Part shown: one piece after another, positions 14,808 through 22,149 of the stretch | How the letters are laid out: each line of letters opens with the position of its first letter | Numbering within the stretch: the stretch's first letter is position 1 | Source of the DNA: a virus | DNA length: 29,695 nucleotides | Reading direction: 5' to 3' (one strand) | IMG/VR virus record: IMGVR_UViG_3300035698_004111 | Coordinates: 1 to 29,695 of that record | Notes under the pieces: model-generated | The model's database searches: none | Told to the model about the DNA's origin: nothing | What the model saw: the letters and a program-made list of their open reading frames with translations, nothing else | Position numbers and translations under genes: made by a program

Positions 14808-15893
14808 TCAATCCTTTTTTTTAAACACTCTCGAGGCGTTGGCCTCTTCAATTAATTTAAGTTTTCCCGAGGTTTTTTGTGAATAGGCTTTTAAAATATC
14901 GTCACTTAAACCGAGGCTTCTAGCTTTTAAGGGAGTTATCGCTTCGGGGGGTTTCGCTAAATTTAAACCCATAAGCTCGCCTAGGGTGATTACTTCCGCA
15001 GCGTCTTTTATCCAAATTTCGCGGCCTTGCCCCGATTCTAATTTAAAACCCACGACTCGCTCGCCTCGAGTAATCATAGACCTCGCTTGTTCTTCTAGCC
15101 CCGTCGTTCTCGCATCGAGTAATTTAGCAACCGCCCGCAAGCGCGTTAATTCTAATCCCGTTTGAACGGGCGTTAATTCTAAATTACCGTACCCTTTAAT
15201 AACGTCTAAGTCTCTAGATACGGTACGCTGCAACGCTGTGCACGCATGCCGCCCTAGGCAGTGAGAGCATTGAGGACTAGGAACGCAAAGCGCGTTTTCT
15301 TGCGACGCTAAAAACTCAGCGTCTTTTAATTTATCAATGTAGACCTGTACCCCCAAAACGCTAATTGTCCAGGAGCGCACAGGCCCCCCAACCGTATAGC
15401 ATCGGGGCTGTATAATAGTCATTTGTATGGCGTTACATTCTACGTTTTGAGTTATACCCGCTGCGTATTCGAGCATTTGCCAATTCTCAAAAACGTCTAC
15501 ATACCCGTGGCCGTATTTATAATCAAACACGTGTAACGTGTCGTTAACCACCAGCCAGCAATCCGGTGTACCCCAACACTCGGGATGCACGTTTGAAATA
15601 TCGACGCGCTCTTCGATATGTAGCTGCCCAGGGTCGTTACAAATCCATTTAATTTCATGCTCGTATAAATCCGCTCCTTCCCTCATTTCTTTAGTTATAG
15701 GCTCACCGTTTGGAGCCGTTTCGTAGTGTTCATAGTCACCTAATAGGTATCGCTGCGCTAGCCAATGCGCGGCCGTTCCTTCTCGGGACGCTTCGGATTC
15801 GATTGTTTCAGGATATTTCGCTTCTAGAGCGCGAGAGCCAGGGCAAGCAACGCGACGCGCTGCGCTAGACGGGGGTAAATTACTGTGCGGCAT
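14808..15893 (-). CDS. DUF2800 family Cas4/AddB-like nuclease
   Basis: A 361-residue PDDEXK-type exonuclease candidate. The N-terminus SSAARRVACPGSRALEAKYP carries C17; H43 lies in REGTAAHWLA. The nuclease core shows IEERV (E94/E95), GTPDCWLV (D111), FDYKYG (D124 and K126) and NWQMLEYA (Q139). A cluster C209-x2-C212-x5-C218 (CSHCLGRHAC) with C17 is the four-cysteine spacing that binds an iron-sulfur cluster in AddB and Cas4. It may process DNA ends for recombination-linked replication. The start overlaps the upstream gene by 14 bases. DUF2800 next to an ssDNA-binding protein and PolA is a recurrent phage cassette. Confidence 0.8.
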   Translation of the reverse strand: MPHSNLPPSSAARRVACPGSRALEAKYPETIESEASREGTAAHWLAQRYLLGDYEHYETAPNGEPITKEMREGADLYEHEIKWICNDPGQLHIEERVDISNVHPECWGTPDCWLVVNDTLHVFDYKYGHGYVDVFENWQMLEYAAGITQNVECNAIQMTIIQPRCYTVGGPVRSWTISVLGVQVYIDKLKDAEFLASQENALCVPSPQCSHCLGRHACTALQRTVSRDLDVIKGYGNLELTPVQTGLELTRLRAVAKLLDARTTGLEEQARSMITRGERVVGFKLESGQGREIWIKDAAEVITLGELMGLNLAKPPEAITPLKARSLGLSDDILKAYSQKTSGKLKLIEEANASRVFKKKD

Positions 15894-16536
15894 TAATCAC
15901 CTCTAACAATTTAGCTTTGACGGGGGGAACTAAATCGAGGCGAGTAGCCAACAACGGCAACGCAGGGATATTAAACGGTTTTAAAATCCCCACGAGTTGA
16001 TCGCGTTTTAACGTCCCTTCGGTAATCGCTTTTGTGACTATCGCCATTAAATCCGCAAGCCCCGACGCTAAAGCAGGGTCGTTATTAACGAGCGGTGCAG
16101 GGGGTAAGTTTTTAATCGCGGTTAGCTCGGCTTGAACTTCTTTAACTGTATCCGGGCTAATACCTCGGAGCTTTTTCCACGTGCCGTCTTTCATTTTTGT
16201 TTTAGTTTTACCATGTATCCGAAAATCCCAGGGCATCCCGTCGGTGTCTAACTCAACGCCTGGTACACTCGGTGCGACTGGTACACTCGGTGCGACTGGT
16301 ACACTCGGTGCGACTGGTACACTCGGCACGCTCGGCACGCTCGGCACGCTCGGCACGCTCGGTACGCTCGGTACGCTCGGCACGCTGGGGAAACGGTCTA
16401 TACCCATCCTATCCGCTACCCGTTGGGTGTGGTCTTCAATCGCTCGGTATCGGCTTAAATTTAATAAATAATCGCCCGTTGCGCGTAACGCTTCAGGGTC
16501 TAAATTTTCAACGTCGGTAATCTCTATTTTAATCAT
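15880..16536 (-). CDS. Replication-module protein with PSV-repeat linker
   Basis: A 218-residue protein, first gene of the leftward operon. The N-terminal ~50 residues ([20 protein letters not shown]) are helical. A PSV repeat linker follows, changing to PSVPVA units. Then comes [28 protein letters not shown] with [12 protein letters not shown], a motif I recall from uncharacterised proteins in proteobacterial phage replication modules. The C-terminal part is helical ([20 protein letters not shown]). No catalytic motif seen. It may act as an adaptor that links replication proteins. The ATG is preceded by GAGGCGAG and lies about 30 bases from the promoter. Confidence 0.6.
   Translation of the reverse strand: MIKIEITDVENLDPEALRATGDYLLNLSRYRAIEDHTQRVADRMGIDRFPSVPSVPSVPSVPSVPSVPSVPSVPVAPSVPVAPSVPVAPSVPGVELDTDGMPWDFRIHGKTKTKMKDGTWKKLRGISPDTVKEVQAELTAIKNLPPAPLVNNDPALASGLADLMAIVTKAITEGTLKRDQLVGILKPFNIPALPLLATRLDLVPPVKAKLLEVINAAQ
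16262..16386. repeat. 9/18-bp tandem repeats encoding PSV linker
   Basis: Three copies of an 18-bp unit GGTACACTCGGTGCGACT (16262-16315) are followed by 9-bp units: GGTACACTC, four GGCACGCTC, two GGTACGCTC and one partial. All are in frame and encode the Pro-Ser-Val(-Ala) linker on the minus strand. The pattern indicates expansion by slippage. Confidence 0.9.
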
Positions 16537-16554
16537 GTCTCGCCTCGGTTAGTG

Positions 16555-16583
16555 TTGACAAAGATAAAGTATAAAGCTATATT
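16555..16583 (+). promoter_or_regulatory. Rightward sigma70-like promoter
   Basis: TTGACA (16555-16560), 17-base spacer, TATATT (16578-16583). It drives the helicase operon starting at 16616. It overlaps the leftward promoter: each -35 box lies beside the other's start region. Confidence 0.65.
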
Positions 16584-16597
16584 GCCCACCCTGTCAA
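16568..16597 (-). promoter_or_regulatory. Leftward sigma70-like promoter overlapping the rightward one
   Basis: On the minus strand: TTGACA (16597-16592), 18-base spacer, TATACT (16573-16568). It would serve the leftward replication operon beginning at 16536. Its overlap with the rightward promoter means one polymerase should block the other. Confidence 0.55.
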
Positions 16598-16615
16598 CAA
16601 CATAAAAAGAACCGT

Positions 16616-18232
16616 ATGCAGCTAAGGGGTTATCAAAAAAACATAGTACAGCAAACTCAGGAACTCTGGAACGCTGGAACCGTTAATGTGCTCGGACAGC
16701 TCGCGACAGGGGCGGGTAAATCAGTTATCTTAAGTACGCTAGTTCAGCAACACGCGGGATATTCGGTTGTAATTGCGCATAGAACCGAATTAGTTTCACA
16801 ACTATCTTTAACACTGGCTAGTTTCGGTATCCGACATAATATTATTGCTCCCCGGGGGACTATCCGCGAGATAATAGCAACCCATCATATAGCGCACCAA
16901 CGGAGTTTCTATGATCCGAATGCCTCTTGTTTTCTTGCGTCCGTTGATACGTTGTTACGACTGCCAACGACTACCCCCTGGTTTACTCGGGTAACGCTGT
17001 TAATCGTAGATGAAATGCATCATGTACAAAAAATAAACAAATGGGGCAAAGCGTGCGCATTATTTTCTAACGCGCGTGGGTTTTTTCCTACAGCTACACC
17101 GATTAGAGCAGACGGGCGAGGGCTAGGGAGACATTCAGACGGGCTAATGGATTGCATTATTTCCGGCCCTTCGATGCGTCAATTAATCACAGATGGGTTC
17201 CTGTGTGACTATAGAATATTTGCGCCACCTAATGACCTAGATTTATCGACTGTAACTAATTCGGCTTCGGGGGAGTTTAGCCCCGTACCGCTACGTACCG
17301 CTGTACATAAATCTAAAATTACGGGGGATATCGTAGAGCATTATTTACGCATAGCTTCGGGTAAACGGGGCGTTACTTTTGCGGTAGATATTAAAGCCGC
17401 TTCGGAAATAGCGTTAGAATTTCGTCAAAACGGGGTTAGAGCCGAAGTTATTAGCAGTCTAACGCCCCCGCTTTTACGGCAACACGCGATGAAACAATTT
17501 CGCGAAGGCGAATTGCTGCAACTCGTAAACGTTGACATCCTGGGCGAGGGGGTAGATGTTCCAGCCATTGAAGTGGTCTCGATGGGTAGGCCCACGCAAA
17601 GTTACGCTACTTACTGCCAACAATTCGGGCGGGCGTTAAGACCGCTACCGGGTAAACAAAACGCCATAATAATAGACCACGTTAACAACTACGCACGCCA
17701 TGGCTTACCCGATGCACCGCGAGTCTGGACACTGGACGCTCGCGAGCGTCGCAGTCGTTCAACGCTCGAGGACGTAATACCGCTTAAAACGTGCCTAAAA
17801 TGTCTCAGCGTGTATCCAAGGTTTTCTCGTGATTGTCCCTATTGCGGCCATTATTCACAACCCCAACAACGGGGAGCACCTCAATTTGTCGATGGGGATT
17901 TACTCGAACTTAACCCCGAAACGCTCGCAGCGTTACGCGGGGAAGCCGAACGAAACCTAACCGACGCGCCAAAATATCCTCCTAATGTCGAACCTTACGT
18001 TATCCGCGGTATACAAAATCGACACGCTGAAAAAATACGGGTACAACGTGAGCTTCGCGAGGCAATCGCGCAGTGGGCAGGGTATCACAAACACGCGGGG
18101 GCTTCGGATTCAGAGATTTATCGACGATTCTATCATGAGTTTAAAACGGATATTTTAACTGCTCAATCGCTTGGTTTAGCTGATTCTAATCTGCTATACT
18201 CGATGATTGTTGATAAGACAGGCAATAAATAA
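16616..18232 (+). CDS. SF2 DEAD/DEAH helicase, RadD-like
   Basis: A 538-residue superfamily 2 helicase. Motifs: RGYQKNIV Q-motif region at the N-terminus, Walker A ATGAGKS (residues 30-36), DEMH box (132-135), TATPIRADGRG (motif III region, about 159-169), GEGVDVPAIEVV (about 310-321) and motif VI QFGRALRP (336-343). A Cys4 zinc ribbon follows (C393, C396, C407, C410: CLKCLSVYPRFSRDCPYC), as in RadD/YejH. The C-terminal ~100 residues are helical. It probably remodels forks or recombination intermediates. It is first in the rightward operon; its TAA overlaps the nuclease ATG. The ribosome site is weak (AAAGAA). Confidence 0.85.
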   Translation: MQLRGYQKNIVQQTQELWNAGTVNVLGQLATGAGKSVILSTLVQQHAGYSVVIAHRTELVSQLSLTLASFGIRHNIIAPRGTIREIIATHHIAHQRSFYDPNASCFLASVDTLLRLPTTTPWFTRVTLLIVDEMHHVQKINKWGKACALFSNARGFFPTATPIRADGRGLGRHSDGLMDCIISGPSMRQLITDGFLCDYRIFAPPNDLDLSTVTNSASGEFSPVPLRTAVHKSKITGDIVEHYLRIASGKRGVTFAVDIKAASEIALEFRQNGVRAEVISSLTPPLLRQHAMKQFREGELLQLVNVDILGEGVDVPAIEVVSMGRPTQSYATYCQQFGRALRPLPGKQNAIIIDHVNNYARHGLPDAPRVWTLDARERRSRSTLEDVIPLKTCLKCLSVYPRFSRDCPYCGHYSQPQQRGAPQFVDGDLLELNPETLAALRGEAERNLTDAPKYPPNVEPYVIRGIQNRHAEKIRVQRELREAIAQWAGYHKHAGASDSEIYRRFYHEFKTDILTAQSLGLADSNLLYSMIVDKTGNK

Positions 18233-18600
18233 TGACCAGCGAATCAGGCGTATCTAGTGAAATTCGGTTGGAAGCGTCACAATTAGGCGCGAGGTTGTGG
18301 AGAAATAACGTAGGCGCGTTATTAACGCCCTCGGGGCAATTTATGCGATTCGGGCTTGCTAACGATTCGGCACAACTCAACCGCGTAATTAAATCCGCGG
18401 ATTTAATCGGGATCCGCCCGATAGTTATTACGCCTGAGCACGTGGGGCAAACTATCGGGCAGTTCATATCACGCGAAGTAAAAAACCCCGATTGGAAATA
18501 TACAGGCACAGATAGAGAACGCGCACAGCTAGCCTGGGCGGAGCTTGTCAACTCTTTAGGGGGCGACGCTTGTTTTACAACCGGAAGGGGCACGTTATGA
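18232..18600 (+). CDS. VRR-NUC domain nuclease
   Basis: A 122-residue stand-alone VRR-NUC protein. Key signs: an early helix with E (SEIRLEASQLGARLWRNNVG), the active-site pattern KSADLIGIRPIVI with D, and the later E-x-K in FISREVKNPDW. The end RERAQLAWAELVNSLGGDAC F is the usual closing helix. Phage proteins of this size resemble Holliday-junction or structure-specific nucleases. It is co-translated with the helicase (TAATG) and the next gene (ATGA), so branch migration and cleavage may be coupled. Confidence 0.8.
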   Translation: MTSESGVSSEIRLEASQLGARLWRNNVGALLTPSGQFMRFGLANDSAQLNRVIKSADLIGIRPIVITPEHVGQTIGQFISREVKNPDWKYTGTDRERAQLAWAELVNSLGGDACFTTGRGTL

Positions 18601-18815
18601 AACATATTATATCCATAACGGAAATAGAAAAAACATGGTGCGGAGAACCTATTTTTGTAACGTTCGGAGTGCCGCCTTTTAAATGTTTAGACCAAGCGGC
18701 ATTTAACGGATTGTTCCCCTCGGAGTCAAACAAACCCGTGTGTACGGATTGCATAGACCTTTGTGTGCAATCACTTTTAAAAAATATTGAGGGTAATAAT
18801 GAACACAAGAGCTAA
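18597..18815 (+). CDS. Small Cys-containing phage protein
   Basis: Starts at the ATG in the ATGA overlap with the nuclease stop, giving 72 residues; a longer version from 18570 would overlap more without a better ribosome site. The sequence has TWCGEPIFVTFGVPPFKC, AAFNGLF and PVCTDCIDLCVQSLLKN. A WCG-x-P start and a C-x-x-C near the end are typical of small uncharacterised phage proteins that may bind a metal. No catalytic motif. Its 3' end overlaps the TetR-like gene by 17 bases. Confidence 0.5.
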   Translation: MKHIISITEIEKTWCGEPIFVTFGVPPFKCLDQAAFNGLFPSESNKPVCTDCIDLCVQSLLKNIEGNNEHKS

Positions 18816-19119
18816 AGGCGCAAGAATGAACCCTTACGCACGAAAAGAACAAATCCTAAACACCGCTATAGATTTATCCATTGAAAACGGATACCAACAA
18901 TTGACCCGAAGGGCTATCGCTAATAGGATGCAATGCGCGAGCGCATTAATAAATCACTATTACCAGGGCATCGAAAGTTTACGACGACTTGTTTTATCAA
19001 CCGCGATTGAAAAGGAGATTTTACCAATAATAGCTCAAAATTTTGCTGTACGGGGAAACGAAACATCAGAATTACCTCAGCACCTAAAAGACAAGGTGAT
19101 TCAATATTTAACTAACTAA
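18799..19119 (+). CDS. TetR-type HTH DNA-binding protein, lacking a ligand domain
   Basis: A 106-residue protein. Residues 13-60 read YARKEQILNTAIDLSIENGY, then QQLTRRAIANRMQCASALIN and HYYQGIESLRRLV, the standard TetR N-terminal three-helix HTH. The remaining ~45 residues are too short for the TetR ligand/dimer domain (full-length TetR proteins are about 190-230 residues). Phages carry related short forms, so this may be a complete small regulator. The ATG at 18799 is preceded by GAGGG; upstream TTG at 18787 is less likely. It may control the divergent promoters or origin region, which is inference. Confidence 0.7.
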   Translation: MNTRAKGARMNPYARKEQILNTAIDLSIENGYQQLTRRAIANRMQCASALINHYYQGIESLRRLVLSTAIEKEILPIIAQNFAVRGNETSELPQHLKDKVIQYLTN

Positions 19120-19135
19120 AGGATTAATTAATCTC

Positions 19136-21331
19136 ATGATGAAACCACAAACAAATAGATATATTTTATGCCGGTATATCCCCACGCTTCAAGGAAAATA
19201 TAAGAAAGTCCCCCTGAACTCGTTAACACTCGACCCGCATAACCCCCTAGATAGTTCAATCCATTTAAACTACGACGACGCGCGAAACCGCGCAGAATCG
19301 CTAGGAGAGGGCTACGGTGTCGGTTTTGTGATTATGAAAGATGAAGGCTATTTTTTCATCGACTTAGATAACTGCTTAACGAACGAAAACACGTGGAGCG
19401 AAACGGCAATTAATACGCTTCAATATTACCCACAGGCATATATTGAGGTGTCGCACTCAGGGCGAGGACTGCATATAATAGGACGGTACGAAGGAACCGC
19501 CCCGTTTGACGGTAAACGGCTAGACGCAATAGGCGTTGAAATTTACACAGCCGGGCGTTTTTGCGCACTAACAGGCACACAAGCGCAAGGAAACGCTGAA
19601 ACGGTTCACACTGAACGGTTAACGCAGTATATAGACGCCCTGGGCATCAATACGAAACCAACAGCTAATAGTGACTGGACAACAGAAGACGAACCAGGAA
19701 GTAACGTACCCCAAGACAATAACGAGCTAATGACGTTTGTTTTAAATCGACGGCTTAGTAAAAATGAAGCGTTCGGAGGTACGCTATCTATTCGCGACCT
19801 GTGGGAAAATAATAATGAAGTGCTCGCTAAACACTTCCCAACACAAACCCCAGGGAACGATTACGACGCTAGCGCAGCCGATGCCGCCTTGGCGTATAGA
19901 TTACACTATTTTGCTGGGCGTAATTGCGAGCGCGTGCTTGAACTAATGAATTTATCAAAACTGAAGAGGGTTAAATGGGAACAGTCGTCTAACTATCTCC
20001 CCCGTACGATCGTAAACGCGCGGGGGGTCAAGCTCGATTTCTTTACTCATGCACGTTTACCACAAACGCCCGACTATACTAGCAAATCAAACGCGGTAGC
20101 GCAACAAGGCGTAAACAACCGAATGCTACAGGCTATGAATTACCCCGAAGTGTCGCCCCGTGGAAAAGTATTAGACACTGCCGTTAACCTTAAGTTACTA
20201 CTAGATATTTTTTCGATTTCTACGCGCTGGGATAATATGAAACGAGAACGCGAGATAATAATACCAAAATGCGAATTATTTGCAGAAGACCAGGAGAATT
20301 TCTCGCTTAACATCATTAAAGACCTGGCGTTAAATAACGAAATGCCGATTATGCGAATTGATGACCACTTAAACTATTTAGCGCAGAGGGATAGTTTTCA
20401 TCCTATTGTCGAAGGTCTAGCCGCGAATCCTTGGGACGGCGTTCCACGGCTAGACAAGTTCATAGATACCTTAGAAACAACGAACCAACCCTTAAGTCAA
20501 AAGCTCGTTAGACGGTGGATGATATCCGCAATAGCCGCAGCTCATGCGGAAAAAGGTTTTGAATCACACGGGGTACTCGTATTAGCCGGAGACCAGAATT
20601 TAGGTAAAACACGCTTCATAAAAGCCCTAGACCCCTTTAATTGCGATGCCGTTAAAAGCGGGGCATTACTAGACCCAAAAGACAAAGATTGCGTTAAAAC
20701 ACTGGCAAGCTTTTGGATAGCGGAGCTAGGGGAACTAGACGGTACTTTTAGGAAAAGCGATATGGCGCGGCTTAAAAGTTTCATCACGGAGAGCTTCGAC
20801 AAGTTAAGATTTCCTTACGCTCGAAAAGATAGCACGCTATACCGTCGTACCGTCTATGCGGCTACCGTAAATGACCCTAACTATCTTGTCGATGAAACAG
20901 GGAATAGGCGCTGGTGGACTATTCACGTGTTGTCAATCAACGAAAAACACGGGCTTGATATGGCGCAAGTATGGGCGGAGGTTTTCGCAATATGGAACGC
21001 AGGGGAACAGACGTGGATGACACCGCAAGAGTTTTCAGAGCTGAGCGAGCACAATAAGAACCATGAGCAGAATAACCCCCTAGAAGAGCTTCTGCATACG
21101 TTTTTTGACTTTTCCGAAGGATGGGATAGCCGAGAGATGGTAGGGTACTCCGCAACAGAGGTATTAAGGGTACTAGGCGTTACAAACCCTAACCGTTATC
21201 AAGCTACTCAAATGGGTAAGATACTCGCAAAAGTTACAGGTAAACTACCTCAAAGGACTAAAACTAGACGCCTTCATCATCTTGTGCCGGTAACGAATAT
21301 CAACAATCACCGACCAATTGTCAATCCTTAA
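19136..21331 (+). CDS. Primase-helicase: PrimPol-like and VapE-like domains
   Basis: A 731-residue replication protein. The N-terminal domain looks like an archaeo-eukaryotic-type primase: FFIDLDN with D76 and D78, SGRGLHIIG with H113, then VEIYTAGRFCALTG (134-147). A helical linker (ADAALAYRLHYFAGRNCERV, about 248-267) resembles the segment found after PrimPol domains. The C-terminal domain is VapE-like: Walker A GDQNLGKT (485-492), Walker B WIAELGELD (527-535), sensor region ATVNDPNYLVDETGNRRWW. It should load at the origin, unwind and prime. The gene ends at a terminator, next to the candidate origin. Two adjacent ATGs are possible starts. Confidence 0.8.
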   Translation: MMKPQTNRYILCRYIPTLQGKYKKVPLNSLTLDPHNPLDSSIHLNYDDARNRAESLGEGYGVGFVIMKDEGYFFIDLDNCLTNENTWSETAINTLQYYPQAYIEVSHSGRGLHIIGRYEGTAPFDGKRLDAIGVEIYTAGRFCALTGTQAQGNAETVHTERLTQYIDALGINTKPTANSDWTTEDEPGSNVPQDNNELMTFVLNRRLSKNEAFGGTLSIRDLWENNNEVLAKHFPTQTPGNDYDASAADAALAYRLHYFAGRNCERVLELMNLSKLKRVKWEQSSNYLPRTIVNARGVKLDFFTHARLPQTPDYTSKSNAVAQQGVNNRMLQAMNYPEVSPRGKVLDTAVNLKLLLDIFSISTRWDNMKREREIIIPKCELFAEDQENFSLNIIKDLALNNEMPIMRIDDHLNYLAQRDSFHPIVEGLAANPWDGVPRLDKFIDTLETTNQPLSQKLVRRWMISAIAAAHAEKGFESHGVLVLAGDQNLGKTRFIKALDPFNCDAVKSGALLDPKDKDCVKTLASFWIAELGELDGTFRKSDMARLKSFITESFDKLRFPYARKDSTLYRRTVYAATVNDPNYLVDETGNRRWWTIHVLSINEKHGLDMAQVWAEVFAIWNAGEQTWMTPQEFSELSEHNKNHEQNNPLEELLHTFFDFSEGWDSREMVGYSATEVLRVLGVTNPNRYQATQMGKILAKVTGKLPQRTKTRRLHHLVPVTNINNHRPIVNP

Positions 21332-21344
21332 ATCCGCTATAACA

Positions 21345-21368
21345 GGGGTGCGCAACCCCCGTTTTTTC
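21345..21368 (+). terminator. Terminator of the rightward replication operon
   Basis: GGGGT (21345-21349) pairs with ACCCC (21355-21359) around a 5-base loop, followed by CG and TTTTTT (21362-21367). It lies 14 bases after the primase-helicase stop. Confidence 0.7.
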
Positions 21369-21820
21369 TTCTCTAAACTTCTTATGCCGGTAATGCCTTA
21401 TACAATCCCGAGCTAAATTACCCGTACGCCCCCATTCATCAATAGGCACAGTATAGATACCCTAGGGATTTCATAAAAAAGTTAAGTGCCACCCTAGTGT
21501 CATCGGTACCTGTCACCGCTACAGACCGCGCCCCGCTTGACTTGGTGACACTTGTGACACTTGTGACACTGAATTGTATATACAGCGTAATAATAGCAAG
21601 CTGTAGCGTGTAGGATAGCTGTACAGCTGAAAAATACATGCTATATACGAATGGGGGCGTGGGTGTCACTCGAAAAACCGGAAAGCTATACTGGGCGCGG
21701 TCTGTAGCGTGGCGCCACCGGTTTTTTGATAGTGCCACTAAGTGTCGCAAAAATGTAAAACTGTACAACTATCGAACTTATATGTAGAATCACCTATATT
21801 TTTTTAGCTGTACAGCTATC
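21369..21820. other. Non-coding, repeat-rich region: candidate replication origin
   Basis: No convincing gene is visible. It holds three 9-bp direct repeats ending TGACAC (21543-21569). A perfect 30-bp inverted repeat (21599-21628 with 21806-21835) is present. A 16-bp inverted repeat (21517-21532 with 21694-21709) and a near-perfect 11-bp one (21671-21681 with 21718-21728) lie nested around it. TGTCAC/GTGACA boxes are frequent. With the adjacent iterons and primase-helicase gene, this is the best origin candidate. Confidence 0.55.
21543..21569. repeat. 9-bp direct repeats (TTGTGACAC-like)
   Basis: TGGTGACAC (21543-21551), TTGTGACAC (21552-21560) and TTGTGACAC (21561-21569) in tandem. A related palindrome lies at 22137-22149. 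Likely protein-binding sites. Confidence 0.75.
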
Positions 21821-21835
21821 CTACACGCTACAGCT
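21599..21835. repeat. 30-bp perfect inverted repeat
   Basis: The arm 21599-21628 (AGCTGTAGCGTGTAGGATAG, then CTGTACAGCT) is the exact reverse complement of 21806-21835, with 177 bases between. The right arm runs into the 30-bp iterons, which repeat part of it. Nested smaller inverted repeats lie between the arms. Confidence 0.9.
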
Positions 21836-22144
21836 CCAAGAGCTTAAAAGCTACACGCTACAGCTCCAAGAGCTTAAAAGCTACACGCTACAGCTCCAAA
21901 AGCTTAAAAGCGGTGCTAATAGATAGTGAATTTGTGACTATAGCCGCTAAACTTTTAAAGTTGGATACCGTCCCATGCATTCAGCTATATCATTTAACCG
22001 AGGCACAAAAAAAAGCGACTTAGACTTAAGCCTGACGATCTAAACGAGATACTAGGGGAAACGGATTTCGACCCTGGAACGCTAGATGAACAAGGAGCGT
22101 TAGACGTTTTGGAACCTAAGCAGGTATTTAATGCCCTTGTGTGA
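21808..22144 (+). pseudogene. Frameshifted remnant of a ParB-like domain protein
   Basis: Frame 1 is open from 21808 to 22020 and reads, after the iterons, VLIDSEFVTIAAKLLKLDTV then PCIQLYHLTEAQKK. At a run of eight A (22007-22014), dropping one base continues into RLRLKPDDLNEILGETDFDP and GTLDEQGALDVLEPKQVFNA LV, ending at TGA 22142. The pattern AAKLLKLDTVPCIQLYHLTE AQ matches the C-terminal half of ParB/sulfiredoxin-fold domains (AAK-x-LG-x-x-x-VP ... LTEAQ) found in phage ParB-methylase proteins. The N-terminal half, including the GHRR-type motif, is absent, and no ATG is present. The iterons may have replaced it. A sequencing error in the A-run, or slippage during expression, are alternatives. 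Confidence 0.5.
21821..21910. repeat. Three 30-bp tandem repeats (iterons)
   Basis: Units 21821-21850, 21851-21880 and 21881-21910 begin CTACACGCTACAGCTCCAA and end AGCTTAAAAG; the third differs by one base. Each unit ends in the near-palindrome AGCTTAAAAGCT. Iterons of this kind next to a primase-helicase gene suggest initiator binding. The 30-bp period is also in frame, encoding ATRYSSKSLK in the frame of the relic gene downstream. Confidence 0.9.
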
Positions 22145-22149
22145 CACAA
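22137..22149. promoter_or_regulatory. Palindromic site, possible operator
   Basis: TTGTGT-G-ACACAA is a perfect 13-bp interrupted palindrome. It resembles the TTGTGACAC repeats at 21543-21569 and lies upstream of the packaging operon. A binding site for the TetR-like protein is possible but untested. Confidence 0.4.

Noticed and set aside
16181-16520. Plus-strand ORFs opposite the PSV-repeat gene
   Set aside because: Low-complexity shadows of the 9-bp repeats (GTL or SAR repeats).
21439-21768. Minus-strand ORF of 109 codons in the origin-like gap
   Set aside because: It runs across the inverted repeats, has low-complexity VTSVTSVT from the 9-bp repeats, no ribosome site and no recognisable domain.
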